From Limosilactobacillus reuteri (GTDB lineage Bacteria; Bacillota; Bacilli; Lactobacillales; Lactobacillaceae): a stretch of 64,000 nt of DNA. Position numbers and translations under genes: made by a program. This document shows positions 1 through 7,458 of the stretch, piece by piece; the first letter of the stretch is position 1; each line of letters opens with the position of its first letter. The notes beneath the pieces are model-generated. The model saw nothing but the letters and a program-made list of their open reading frames with translations. It did no database searches and was not told where the DNA came from. The DNA lies in contig NZ_JAJGTZ010000030.1 in NCBI RefSeq assembly GCF_020784725.1, positions 124,001-188,000 on the forward strand, in the 5' to 3' direction.

Positions 1-217
1 AAAGATACATGTCACTTTCTTCAATCCGAACAAATCCATCAATTGAAGAACCGTCAAACATAATTTTATTATCCATCAATTTATCTAACTGGCTAACCGG
101 TAGATCAACGCTCTTAATCGTTCCTAATAAGTCAGTAAACATTACTCGTAAGAAATGAATATCTTCATCCTTTACCATTTGGCGAACTTCATCTTTTGTA
201 AATACGTGTTTACCCAT
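1..217 (-). CDS. glnA: Glutamine synthetase, N-terminal part (cut by window edge)
   Basis: Only the first 72 codons are in the window; the gene runs off the left edge. The translation starts [20 protein letters not shown] and continues with [14 protein letters not shown] and [10 protein letters not shown], the conserved N-terminal beta-grasp of type I glutamine synthetase, in which the FDGSSI segment lines the active site. The enzyme makes glutamine from glutamate, ammonia and ATP in the cytoplasm. The start is supported by a GGGAATG ribosome site just upstream. It has its own promoter with a GlnR operator, and unlike the usual glnRA operon there is no glnR directly upstream; miaA is there instead. 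Confidence 0.96.
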   Translation of the reverse strand, partial: MGKHVFTKDEVRQMVKDEDIHFLRVMFTDLLGTIKSVDLPVSQLDKLMDNKIMFDGSSIDGFVRIEESDMYL

Positions 218-233
218 AAAATTTCATTCCCTT

Positions 234-281
234 TCATACAATCTCTACAGAAATAGATGACCATACCAATCTATCTAACAT
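234..281 (-). CDS. Possible 15-residue leader peptide before glnA
   Basis: Between the predicted glnA transcription start and the glnA start codon, an AAGGAG site with 8-base spacing is followed by an ATG and 15 codons (MLDRLVWSSISVEIV, then TGA). The stop lies beside the glnA ribosome site, so translation could influence glnA initiation. It has no glutamine codons. It could be chance; only the ribosome site and placement support it. Confidence 0.3.
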   Translation of the reverse strand: MLDRLVWSSISVEIV

Positions 282-300
282 CTGCTTCTCTCCTTAACAC

Positions 301-317
301 TGTGACTTAGAATAACA
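301..317. promoter_or_regulatory. GlnR operator in the glnA promoter
   Basis: TGTGA-7 bases-TAACA fits the GlnR/TnrA consensus TGTNA-N7-TNACA exactly. It covers the -10 box of the glnA promoter, so bound GlnR would block RNA polymerase when nitrogen is plentiful. The consensus is established for Bacillus and lactic acid bacteria; the role here is inferred from the match and position. Confidence 0.8.
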
Positions 318-337
318 ATAGACAGGGCATAAGTCAA
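309..337 (-). promoter_or_regulatory. glnA promoter
   Basis: On the minus strand TTGACT (332-337) and TATTCT (309-314) are separated by 17 bases, a good sigma-A promoter. The transcript would start near 302 and carry a leader of about 85 bases. Confidence 0.8.
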
Positions 338-386
338 TTCTATTTAAGAGCTTTATTTTAATTAAAAAAATCTTTCCTTCCGTACT

Positions 387-1310
387 TCATTTTTTTAACC
401 AATCATTTATAAACTGCTTAATTTGATTAATATCATCGGGATAACGCAAAATATCAAACCAGTGAGTATCAGCCTTATTTCTAAACCACGTCAACTGCCG
501 TTTAGCATAATGGCGAGAATCCTGCTTAATTTTTTCAACCGCCTCGGCAAGGCTAATTTCGCCACGAAAATAAGGAAATAATTCATGGTACCCAATTCCC
601 TTACCTGCTGGCAGATCTTCGCCTCCTTGATCAAACAACCATTTTGCTTCTTCTAACAAGCCATTTTGAATCATCAAGTCCACTCGCTTATTAATCCGGT
701 CATATAAAACAGGGCGATCAGTAGTCAGGCCAATTAAAAGAAAATCATTTGTTGCTTTGAACTGGGGCTGCTTAGAAAACAATTGACCTGTTTTTTGGAT
801 TACCTCTAAAGCACGAATAACCCGGCGAGTATTAGACTTGGGGATCCGGGCGCTGGCCACTGGGTCTAACTTGTTCAATTGTTTCCAAACATACTCGGCT
901 CCCTTTTCTTCGGCAATTTTTTTCCAATGGTTACGAATTTCAAGCGTTTGTTGATCAAACTGGTCACTCCCTAATGCTAGGTTATCAGTTAAGGTTTGAA
1001 GATAAAATCCAGTTCCACCTGCAATAATCGGCAAATGATTACGCTGAGTTATTTCGTCTATTTTTTGGTCCGCGAGTTGCTTAAAACGGGCTGCGGAAAA
1101 ACGCTCTTCAATATTGCAGATATCAATGAGATGGTGTGGCACATCCCCCATTTCTTCGGGAGTAACTTTTGCCGTCCCAATATCAAGGCGGCGATAAACC
1201 TGCATCGAATCACCAGAAATTACTTCTCCATCAAATTCATGTGCCAACTTTATCGATAGCGCAGTTTTTCCTACAGCGGTTGGACCGACAATCGCAATTA
1301 CTTTATTCAT
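387..1310 (-). CDS. miaA: tRNA dimethylallyltransferase MiaA
   Basis: 307 residues, the usual length. Adds a dimethylallyl group to adenosine 37 of tRNAs that read codons beginning with U. The P-loop GPTAVGKT is at residues 9-16, DSMQVY at 34-39 is the conserved substrate loop, and AGGTGFYLQTL near residue 98 is typical of the family. The ATG follows a GGAGAG site. It lies just upstream of glnA on the same strand, a linkage common in Firmicutes, but glnA also has its own promoter in the gap. No internal disruption was seen. Confidence 0.97.
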   Translation of the reverse strand: MNKVIAIVGPTAVGKTALSIKLAHEFDGEVISGDSMQVYRRLDIGTAKVTPEEMGDVPHHLIDICNIEERFSAARFKQLADQKIDEITQRNHLPIIAGGTGFYLQTLTDNLALGSDQFDQQTLEIRNHWKKIAEEKGAEYVWKQLNKLDPVASARIPKSNTRRVIRALEVIQKTGQLFSKQPQFKATNDFLLIGLTTDRPVLYDRINKRVDLMIQNGLLEEAKWLFDQGGEDLPAGKGIGYHELFPYFRGEISLAEAVEKIKQDSRHYAKRQLTWFRNKADTHWFDILRYPDDINQIKQFINDWLKK

Positions 1311-1424
1311 CTTAACTCTCCAATTTTTATAAATTTTATGCTAAAACTTATCCTTCTCACTGGTAAAACGCCATTAATTCTTGCATAATGGAGGTAACCT
1401 ATAAATTCGAGGAGGTTTTATGTT

Positions 1425-1601
1425 ATGAAACAATTAGCAAAAGGTATTTTAGTTGGTAGTTTGGCAACAGTTGCTGCTATTGCTAGCGGGGTTCTTACTT
1501 TCCATAAAACTGTCATTAAGCCAGCGGAAGAAGAAGAAGAGAAGTTTGATCAAAACCGTCGAGCTGCTATCCGTAAGGGCCGCTCAGCACACCAACTTTA
1601 A
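1425..1601 (+). CDS. DUF3042-family small membrane protein
   Basis: 58 residues starting MKQLAKGILVGSLATVAAIA, behind a strong GAGGAGG site. One hydrophobic segment (about residues 7-27) is followed by an acidic run (EEEEE at 35-39) and a basic tail, so it is a single-span membrane peptide with a short charged tail. It resembles the DUF3042 family found across lactobacilli, whose role is unknown. It is the only plus-strand gene in the first 7 kb and ends in a repeat element and a strong terminator. Family assignment is from recall of length and pattern. Confidence 0.85.
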   Translation: MKQLAKGILVGSLATVAAIASGVLTFHKTVIKPAEEEEEKFDQNRRAAIRKGRSAHQL

Positions 1602-1619
1602 TTTCATTTAAGATTCAAA

Positions 1620-1697
1620 AATAAGGAGTGGGAACTAGCGTTGCGGCGATGCAAAACTAGTTCCACGTTATCTTGCTATTGTTCGTGAAAACAGTTG
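1620..1697 (+). repeat. 3'-UTR repeat element, copy 1
   Basis: Holds a hairpin with arms at 1628-1638 and 1657-1666 (GTGGGAACTAG against CTAGTTCCAC, one bulged G). It is followed by a stretch sharing the pattern CTAGTKCCACGTTATCTTRC, then TATTRTTCG, with the copy at 58.3 kb. Both copies lie right before a terminator and after a plus-strand gene. Confidence 0.6.
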
Positions 1698-1736
1698 AGG
1701 CTGGGAGAAAACTTAGTTTTCTCCCAGCCTCTTTCT
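1698..1736 (+). terminator. Rho-independent terminator after the DUF3042 gene
   Basis: The arms AGGCTGGGAGAAAAC and TTTTCTCCCAGCCT form a near-perfect stem followed by CTTTCT. The pyrimidine-rich tail is on the plus strand only. Confidence 0.85.
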
Positions 1737-1831
1737 ATTGGTTAAGTTTTCAAGAGGCTAAATTCCAAACATTAGCAAATGATTGTTTAGAATCCTCAAC
1801 CATCCTGATAAAAAGCATACAAAATACTTTT

Positions 1832-2251
1832 TTAATACTTGGACTTCTTAGTCTTACCGTCCCACGCACGATAACCATCCTTTAAGATGTAAAGGTGATT
1901 ATACCCATGCTTACCTAAAAATGCAGCGGCCTGAGTACTTAATGTCATGCCTTCATCATATAAGTAAACTGGCAAGTCCTTCCGCAATTCGCCATATTGT
2001 TGACGAAGATATGGATAAGGCAAGTTACGTGCACCAAGAATATGACCTTGTTTAAAGTCATTTTCTTGTCGCAAGTCAATAACCTGTGCTTTTCGCATTC
2101 CTTGCTTAAAGTCATCTTGACTAAGGACAGTTGCATATCTCTTTCGACGGTAAGTCTGAAATGCCCAGCTAAAAATCCATACTAACAAGATGATTATAAT
2201 GACTGCATTAAGAATCATCAAGCCAGAGCTAACTCCAAGTACCACGATCAT
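1832..2251 (-). CDS. Membrane-anchored rhodanese-like protein lacking the catalytic Cys
   Basis: 139 residues: an N-terminal membrane helix (about 8-30) and a rhodanese fold (about 45-135) with the recognisable QVIDLRQENDFKQGHILGA and LKDGYRAW segments. In active rhodaneses the loop after the central strand is CxxGxxS; here it reads YDEGMTL, so the sulfur-carrying cysteine is replaced, most likely by Tyr. It is probably not a sulfurtransferase and may bind a partner. It is the last gene of the glcK operon, the place of YqhL-type proteins near glcK in other Firmicutes. Family call is firm, function unknown. Confidence 0.88.
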   Translation of the reverse strand: MIVVLGVSSGLMILNAVIIIILLVWIFSWAFQTYRRKRYATVLSQDDFKQGMRKAQVIDLRQENDFKQGHILGARNLPYPYLRQQYGELRKDLPVYLYDEGMTLSTQAAAFLGKHGYNHLYILKDGYRAWDGKTKKSKY

Positions 2252-2264
2252 TTCCCCTTACAAA

Positions 2265-3236
2265 TTAATCTGCATTTACAAACTGACGAGCTAATGAAGC
2301 AGCACCGATAACACCAGCATCATTACCTAATTCAGCTAACTTCAATTGAGTTGAAGTCCGAACTGTTGGGAAGGCAAATTTTTCAAAGTTTTGCTTTACC
2401 CGCTTCAAAAGGAATTCACCAGCTGCGGAAACTCCACCACCGATAACAAGGTATTCAGGGTTCAATGCGTTACTTAAGTTGGCAGTTGCTAAACCGAGGT
2501 AGAAGCAAACTTCATCAACAACAGTATTAGCAAGGTAGTCGTTTTCCTTAGCAAGGTCAAAAACAATCTTGGCTGTAATTTCGTCACCGTTATCAATCAT
2601 TGCCTTCAAACGACTGTTACCTTCATATTCTTCCGCCTTATCTTGAGCGATATGAACAATTCCAGTAGCGGATGCATATTGTTCAAGACATCCATGGTTT
2701 CCACAAGTACAAAGGTATCCATCTGGCTTAACAATCATGTGACCAACTTCACCACCGGCACCAACGACACCGTGGATAAGCTTACCATTGGAGATAAGTC
2801 CACCACCAACACCGGTACCTAAAGTAATAAATGCAACATCGTCACCTTCATTACCAGCACCCTTCCAACGTTCACCAAGTGCAGCAACGTTAGCATCGTT
2901 ATCAAGAGCAAATTGCATTCCAGTGCCTTGTTCAATCTCTTCTTTAACATTTTGAGTTGTCTTCCAGTTTAAGTTGTAGGCACCAATAACAGTTCCCTTT
3001 TCACGGTCAATTGTTCCGGGAGTTCCCATTCCGATTCCAATAAATTGATCGCGAGACATTTTGTATAAATCAAGGTGGTGATTAATTGAGTTAATGATGT
3101 CTGGCACAATGTGTGAACCATCATCCAAAATGTTAGTCCGTAAAGACCACTTTTGTTGAATCTCACCGTTCTCCGTTAAAATTGCAAACTTGATAGTAGT
3201 ACCACCAAGGTCAACACCAATTAATTTCTTAGCCAT
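2265..3236 (-). CDS. glcK: Glucokinase, ROK family
   Basis: 323 residues. Phosphorylates free glucose to glucose 6-phosphate with ATP. DLGGTT (9-14) is the phosphate-binding loop, the DNDAN segment near 112-116 carries the catalytic Asp, and the ROK zinc signature is visible as GEVGH (His166) with Cys176, Cys178 and Cys183 in CTCGNHGC. It sits in the order 5-FCL, rhomboid, yqgQ, glcK, which is conserved from Bacillus to lactobacilli. The downstream rhodanese gene begins 13 bases after the stop, so they are cotranscribed. Confidence 0.96.
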   Translation of the reverse strand: MAKKLIGVDLGGTTIKFAILTENGEIQQKWSLRTNILDDGSHIVPDIINSINHHLDLYKMSRDQFIGIGMGTPGTIDREKGTVIGAYNLNWKTTQNVKEEIEQGTGMQFALDNDANVAALGERWKGAGNEGDDVAFITLGTGVGGGLISNGKLIHGVVGAGGEVGHMIVKPDGYLCTCGNHGCLEQYASATGIVHIAQDKAEEYEGNSRLKAMIDNGDEITAKIVFDLAKENDYLANTVVDEVCFYLGLATANLSNALNPEYLVIGGGVSAAGEFLLKRVKQNFEKFAFPTVRTSTQLKLAELGNDAGVIGAASLARQFVNAD

Positions 3237-3260
3237 AATGATTCCTTTCCTGGGTAAGGT

Positions 3261-3500
3261 TTAATACAGTTTACCCCTTTTAATTCTCGTTTGTTCTTCA
3301 CGATGTTCTTTACGCAAGACAATCTTTGCTTTTGTATAAGTTGAGTTATCTACAACTCCTGATTGATAGAGGTTATCAAGCTCAATGGCCATTAACTCAA
3401 TGTCATACAGTCGTTTACCCACATATACAAACACGTTGAATTCCTTTAATAATTGCTGAACATCGTATAATGTGCGGTAGTTTCTTGAGGCGATTGCCAT
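3261..3500 (-). CDS. yqgQ: YqgQ family protein (DUF910)
   Basis: 79 residues, small and helical. The pattern TLYDVQQLLKEFNVFVYVGKR and the later ELDNLYQSGVVD stretch match the DUF910/YqgQ family, always found between a rhomboid protease gene and glcK. The function is unknown. It begins six bases after the rhomboid stop codon, and glcK follows after 24 bases, so this is one transcript. The ribosome site is weak (GAAGTGA), consistent with translational coupling. Confidence 0.9.
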   Translation of the reverse strand: MAIASRNYRTLYDVQQLLKEFNVFVYVGKRLYDIELMAIELDNLYQSGVVDNSTYTKAKIVLRKEHREEQTRIKRGKLY

Positions 3501-3506
3501 AAATTA

Positions 3507-4166
3507 TCACTTCAATTCTAAAGTCAAAATTACCAAACTTACCGTTAATACAGCTCCACTTAAAAACCGTTTCAGGCAGGCAACAGTTCCTAACATAGGA
3601 GCACCAACAATAAATGCAATGAAAAAGCCACCAAATAAACCGCCAACGTGTCCTACCAAGTCAACTCCTGATAGGAAAAAATCCATCACAATATTGATAA
3701 TAACAAATAACAAAAAAGTACGACTTAAGACGCGAACAATAACATTATGATGAAAACAAACACCCAACATTAAAAACGCGCCAAACAATCCAAAAATAGC
3801 AGTACTAGCACCAGCTGAAATTGTCGATGGCATGAAGACCGCGCTAGTAAGATTACCAAAAAATGCGCTGACAAAGTATATAACTAACATTCGCCAATGA
3901 CCGAAAAACTCTTCAATATAACGACCGATATATAGGAGAGTAACACTATTGACTACTAAGTGTGATAAACCAACGTGAAGGAACACAGGTGATACTAAAC
4001 GCCACCATTCACCTTCCCTAATTAAGGGCGTACTACGAGCACCCATGTTAAGGAGAGTTACTGTATTAGTTGAACCACCTGCATAAGCTAACCAGCAATA
4101 AACTAATACCTGAAAAATTATTAAGGTAAGCGTCACAGGCGCCAATCTTAGTCCCTGTGTCCGCAT
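3507..4166 (-). CDS. gluP: Rhomboid family intramembrane serine protease
   Basis: 219 residues with about six membrane spans. The catalytic pair is visible: GASTAIF with Ser121, and His173 in GHVGGLFGG. HLVVN (His69/Asn73) in the second span is the conserved oxyanion region. Rhomboids cut single-pass membrane proteins inside the bilayer. Bacillus GluP has extra cytosolic and TPR parts that are absent here, as is usual in lactobacilli. The GGGGAT ribosome site lies inside the end of the upstream 5-FCL gene, so the two are coupled. Substrates are unknown. Confidence 0.93.
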   Translation of the reverse strand: MRTQGLRLAPVTLTLIIFQVLVYCWLAYAGGSTNTVTLLNMGARSTPLIREGEWWRLVSPVFLHVGLSHLVVNSVTLLYIGRYIEEFFGHWRMLVIYFVSAFFGNLTSAVFMPSTISAGASTAIFGLFGAFLMLGVCFHHNVIVRVLSRTFLLFVIINIVMDFFLSGVDLVGHVGGLFGGFFIAFIVGAPMLGTVACLKRFLSGAVLTVSLVILTLELK

Positions 4167-4169
4167 CTT

Positions 4170-4724
4170 TTATATCCCCGGTAAGTACAACACTTTATCT
4201 ATCCGCTGATCGAATTCTTCTGGTTCCCATTCGTTTTCTTCAGCTAGTTGCGTTGTTAATGCCATTGAAATTTTAGGACCCTTATAGTTCTTTAGGTAAC
4301 GATCATAATAACCGCCACCAAAACCCAACCTGTTACCAGATGCGGTAAAGGCTACTCCAGGAACAACCATCAAATCAATCTCATCTGGAGAATAAACTTG
4401 GCCATCATGTGGCTCTAAAATACCAAAAGACGTCTCGTCGAAATCGGTATCTTCATTTAATTCAACAAATTCCATTTGACGATGTGGCAACGTCCGCGGA
4501 ACAACAATCTGTTGGCCCTTATGACGCGCATGAAGAATAATAGGTGCAGTATCAATTTCAAAAGATTGACTTAAAGTAACCGCAATTACCTTAGCCCTTG
4601 TCCATTCCGGTTGATCATATAGCAAAGATGCTAATTTTCTCTCTTCGTAAAGACGGGTGTTTAAATCTAATTGTTGAAGGCGCGCAATATATGCTTGTCG
4701 TAACTCTTTCTTTGAATAAGCCAT
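4170..4724 (-). CDS. 5-formyltetrahydrofolate cyclo-ligase
   Basis: 184 residues. Converts 5-formyl-THF to 5,10-methenyl-THF using ATP, returning stored folate to the one-carbon pool. The C-terminal signature VPGVAFTASGNRLGFGGGYY at about 121-140, followed by DRYL, is the ATP/folate loop of the family (YqgN in Bacillus). It is the first gene of the operon with the rhomboid gene, yqgQ, glcK and the rhodanese-like gene, driven by the promoter at 4775-4803. Confidence 0.95.
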   Translation of the reverse strand: MAYSKKELRQAYIARLQQLDLNTRLYEERKLASLLYDQPEWTRAKVIAVTLSQSFEIDTAPIILHARHKGQQIVVPRTLPHRQMEFVELNEDTDFDETSFGILEPHDGQVYSPDEIDLMVVPGVAFTASGNRLGFGGGYYDRYLKNYKGPKISMALTTQLAEENEWEPEEFDQRIDKVLYLPGI

Positions 4725-4774
4725 TATGTTATGACCGCTCCTTTATAGTGAAGTAACAAACGGTATCAGATTTT

Positions 4775-4803
4775 ATTATCACCGCTTAACGGAATTTATG
4801 CAA
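4775..4803 (-). promoter_or_regulatory. Promoter of the 5-FCL/rhomboid/glcK operon
   Basis: TTGCAT (4798-4803) and GATAAT (4775-4780) with a 17-base spacer on the minus strand, directly after the rpmG terminator. Confidence 0.75.
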
Positions 4804-4814
4804 GCGTTTTTTTA

Positions 4815-4848
4815 TAAAAATAAATAAAAAGAGCCGGTCTCCCAGCTC
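4815..4848 (-). terminator. rpmG terminator
   Basis: On the minus strand GAGCTGG-GAGA-CCGGCTC forms a 7-bp stem followed by TTTTTATTTATTTT. It separates rpmG from the folate-ligase operon. Confidence 0.85.
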
Positions 4849-4861
4849 CTTTATATGGTCA

Positions 4862-5011
4862 TTACTTAGTTTCCCGATGTAATGTAACCTTTTGTTCCCG
4901 TGGACAGTACTTGTTTAATTCAAGACGATCTGGGTTATGACGACGGTTCTTGCTAGTTAAGTAAGTCCGTTCGTGGCATGAAGTACATTCAAGTGTAATG
5001 TTGACACGCAT
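4862..5011 (-). CDS. rpmG: 50S ribosomal protein L33
   Basis: 49 residues starting [20 protein letters not shown], with [15 protein letters not shown] in the middle and ending TLHRETK, a textbook L33. Cys9, Cys12 and Cys36 are present, but the fourth zinc-ligand position after CP is Glu, as I recall for Bacillus RpmGA. The start has a GGAGGTC site. It is a single-gene unit with its own terminator. Confidence 0.97.
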   Translation of the reverse strand: MRVNITLECTSCHERTYLTSKNRRHNPDRLELNKYCPREQKVTLHRETK

Positions 5012-5149
5012 TATTTTGACCTCCAAACTATTTCTTTTATTTAACGTGGTTATTTATCGTAACCCTAACTCGTACAACTATATCATTTATTCTTCTATTT
5101 GGCTAGTAATTTATCAAAGTTTGTTAAGGAAATTTCCTTGACAGTTTAA

Positions 5150-7249
5150 TTAGTCACCGAAACCCTTGGGACTCTGAACAGTCTTCCAGTAGGCTTCAAA
5201 AATTTGTTTTGCCATTGTAAGGTTGGCACCACCATCGGAATTTGAAGCTCCTGGAATAGCCAAAGCAACTACGACTTGCGGATTATCAGATGGCGCAAAT
5301 CCAGCAAAACTTAAAGTAGTTGTTGAGTGCGACTTGTAGTAGGTTTCAGCAGTCCCTGTCTTACCAGATACTGATGGTTTAACAGATGCCAACGCTTTAC
5401 CAGTAACATAACGGTTAGACCCATGAACCACTTGATAAAGCCCTTGTTTAACGACATCAAAGTCAGCTTTAGAAGCCGGAATGGTTAATTGAACTTGTGG
5501 TTTTGTTGTGTATTCAACGGCACCAAGTTGACCATTGGCTTTCGTACCACGGATTTCTTTAACAATGTATGGTCGCATCCGGTTACCACCGTTAGCAATG
5601 GTAGACATATATTGGGCAAGTTGAATCAAAGTATAACCATCATAGTTACCATATGACAAGTCAAGTGCCGAACCGATATGCTGTTGGTCAGCAGGTCCTG
5701 TATAACCGCTTGTTTCGCCAGGTAAGTCGATTCCAGTTTTAACTCCTAGTCCAAACATGTTGAAGTAACCCCGCGCTTTAGCAAAAATACTTGGTTTCAT
5801 TGTAATTTGCGCGTTTGGTGTATATTTCATCCCTGCTTCTTTCATGAGTAATTGCATCATATAAGAGTTAGAAGAAACTTCGAGCGCTGTTGCTGCATTA
5901 ATTGCCATATTTGCTGATCCACCATGGTTAAACCATGATCCCTTAGACGAAGTTCCGGCAAGCTTAATCGGCATATCGGTTAAGGTATTATTTGTTGGCG
6001 TAATTACACCATCCATTAATGCCCCCATAACCATCGCCGGCTTTACAACTGAACCCATCGTAATTGGGTGATTGATAGCACCAATTTCATCAGGAGTTTC
6101 TTTACCTGTTGCTGGATCACGATCAATTCCAGCCATCGCATAAATTGCACCGGTATTGGGATTCATTACTACTGCATATACCCCAGTGGAGTACTGGTTT
6201 CCGGCAGCTGAGTAATTATTTTTCAAAATCGATTGAACTTGCTTTTGGAACTTTGAATTAATCGTTAGTACAAGGTTATCACCCTTTTTACCTGGGTACT
6301 TAGTCTTTTCTTTAGTTACATCATTTCCGTTAGTAGTAACTTCAGTTTGTGACTTCGAACCGGCTAAAGTTGATTGGAACTGCTTTTCAAGATAACTTTG
6401 CCCAACGCTATCATTTCGAGAATATCCTTGAGCAAGTAGTGAATTAACTTCATCACTTGGTAAACCAGTAGTTGAGACAGTTCCTGTTAACGATTGAATA
6501 TCTGTACCTTGTGGGTAATTACGAGTCCAAGACGTTCCAATCTTTACCCCTGGCATTTCATTCAGGTGTTCCCCAACTGCTGCAAGCTCTTTAGCACTAA
6601 CACCCGTTTCTTTAATATAAGTTGTTGAAAGGGAATATGCTCCACTCATTGCTGCATAAATTCGGGCATTATTCTTTTGCTGATCTGTAAGCTCCCATGA
6701 ATCAGGATGCTTACTCAAATATTCGAGAGCTTTATCATATTTAGTATCTTCAGAATCTGCATCTGAAGTCTTGACATGTTTCAAAACACTCTTAAGCCGC
6801 TCTTTATCAGCAAGGTAATAATCCTCTTCATTTCGATCAGTTAAGCGCGAATTTTTATTAGAAACAGACACATATTTTCCTAAACGATTAGCAATCTGAT
6901 AGAGCTGATCAGTAGTTACATTGGCCCCTTTAGTATAGGTAATGGCTTGATGAGTTTGATTACCAACAAGAACGTTACCTTGTGAATCATAAATCATCCC
7001 CCGTTGTACATTATTCGTCTGCGTTGTTGTATCTGATCGCTTTACTTCCGCTTTAAATGATGTTCCTTGTAGAACTTGAAGATAAAACAGGCGAATAGTT
7101 AACGCTAATAATAAGATACCAACAATCCATAATAGCATGTTCAGCCGGAATGGAATAATTGACTGCGCATTTTGACGCTTTTTGGTACGTGAACCAAATA
7201 AGTTCATTATTCGATCAAAGAATTTCACGGTTTTATAATTCTCCTTCAT
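5150..7249 (-). CDS. pbp2b: Class B penicillin-binding protein (PBP2b/PbpA type transpeptidase)
   Basis: 699 residues: a short cytosolic N terminus, one membrane helix (about 36-60), a dimerisation domain (about 70-320) and a transpeptidase domain. The three active-site motifs are in order: SVVK with Ser400, SSN at 459-461, and KTG at 630-632. There are no PASTA repeats, which points to the elongation-type PBP2b rather than division PBP2x. Position next to rpmG and 5-FCL parallels Bacillus pbpA. It cross-links peptidoglycan outside the membrane. The two-letter name is by analogy. Confidence 0.93.
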   Translation of the reverse strand: MKENYKTVKFFDRIMNLFGSRTKKRQNAQSIIPFRLNMLLWIVGILLLALTIRLFYLQVLQGTSFKAEVKRSDTTTQTNNVQRGMIYDSQGNVLVGNQTHQAITYTKGANVTTDQLYQIANRLGKYVSVSNKNSRLTDRNEEDYYLADKERLKSVLKHVKTSDADSEDTKYDKALEYLSKHPDSWELTDQQKNNARIYAAMSGAYSLSTTYIKETGVSAKELAAVGEHLNEMPGVKIGTSWTRNYPQGTDIQSLTGTVSTTGLPSDEVNSLLAQGYSRNDSVGQSYLEKQFQSTLAGSKSQTEVTTNGNDVTKEKTKYPGKKGDNLVLTINSKFQKQVQSILKNNYSAAGNQYSTGVYAVVMNPNTGAIYAMAGIDRDPATGKETPDEIGAINHPITMGSVVKPAMVMGALMDGVITPTNNTLTDMPIKLAGTSSKGSWFNHGGSANMAINAATALEVSSNSYMMQLLMKEAGMKYTPNAQITMKPSIFAKARGYFNMFGLGVKTGIDLPGETSGYTGPADQQHIGSALDLSYGNYDGYTLIQLAQYMSTIANGGNRMRPYIVKEIRGTKANGQLGAVEYTTKPQVQLTIPASKADFDVVKQGLYQVVHGSNRYVTGKALASVKPSVSGKTGTAETYYKSHSTTTLSFAGFAPSDNPQVVVALAIPGASNSDGGANLTMAKQIFEAYWKTVQSPKGFGD

Positions 7250-7458
7250 CGTAGTGAATCTATTTTAACAAAAATTACCTGCTTTAACAGATAGTTACCA
7301 CTACTAACGTGAAAATAATACTCTTTATTTTATAAGAAATGAAGAATTTATTCCAATGATTTAATGAAATTTAATGAACAATAGTAATGAATATCATTTT
7401 AAAAAAGGATATGATAATGTGGATGTGTCTATTTAATTGAGAGAAGGAGAATTTTGCT

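Noticed and set aside
1673-1885. 70-codon plus-strand frame near 1.7 kb
   Set aside because: It runs through a strong terminator and into the antisense of the rhodanese-like gene, with no ribosome site.
5126-5139. 14-bp perfect palindrome AAGGAAATTTCCTT after the class B PBP gene
   Set aside because: Too short and AT-rich, with no U tract; chance or a weak structure is as likely as a terminator or binding site.
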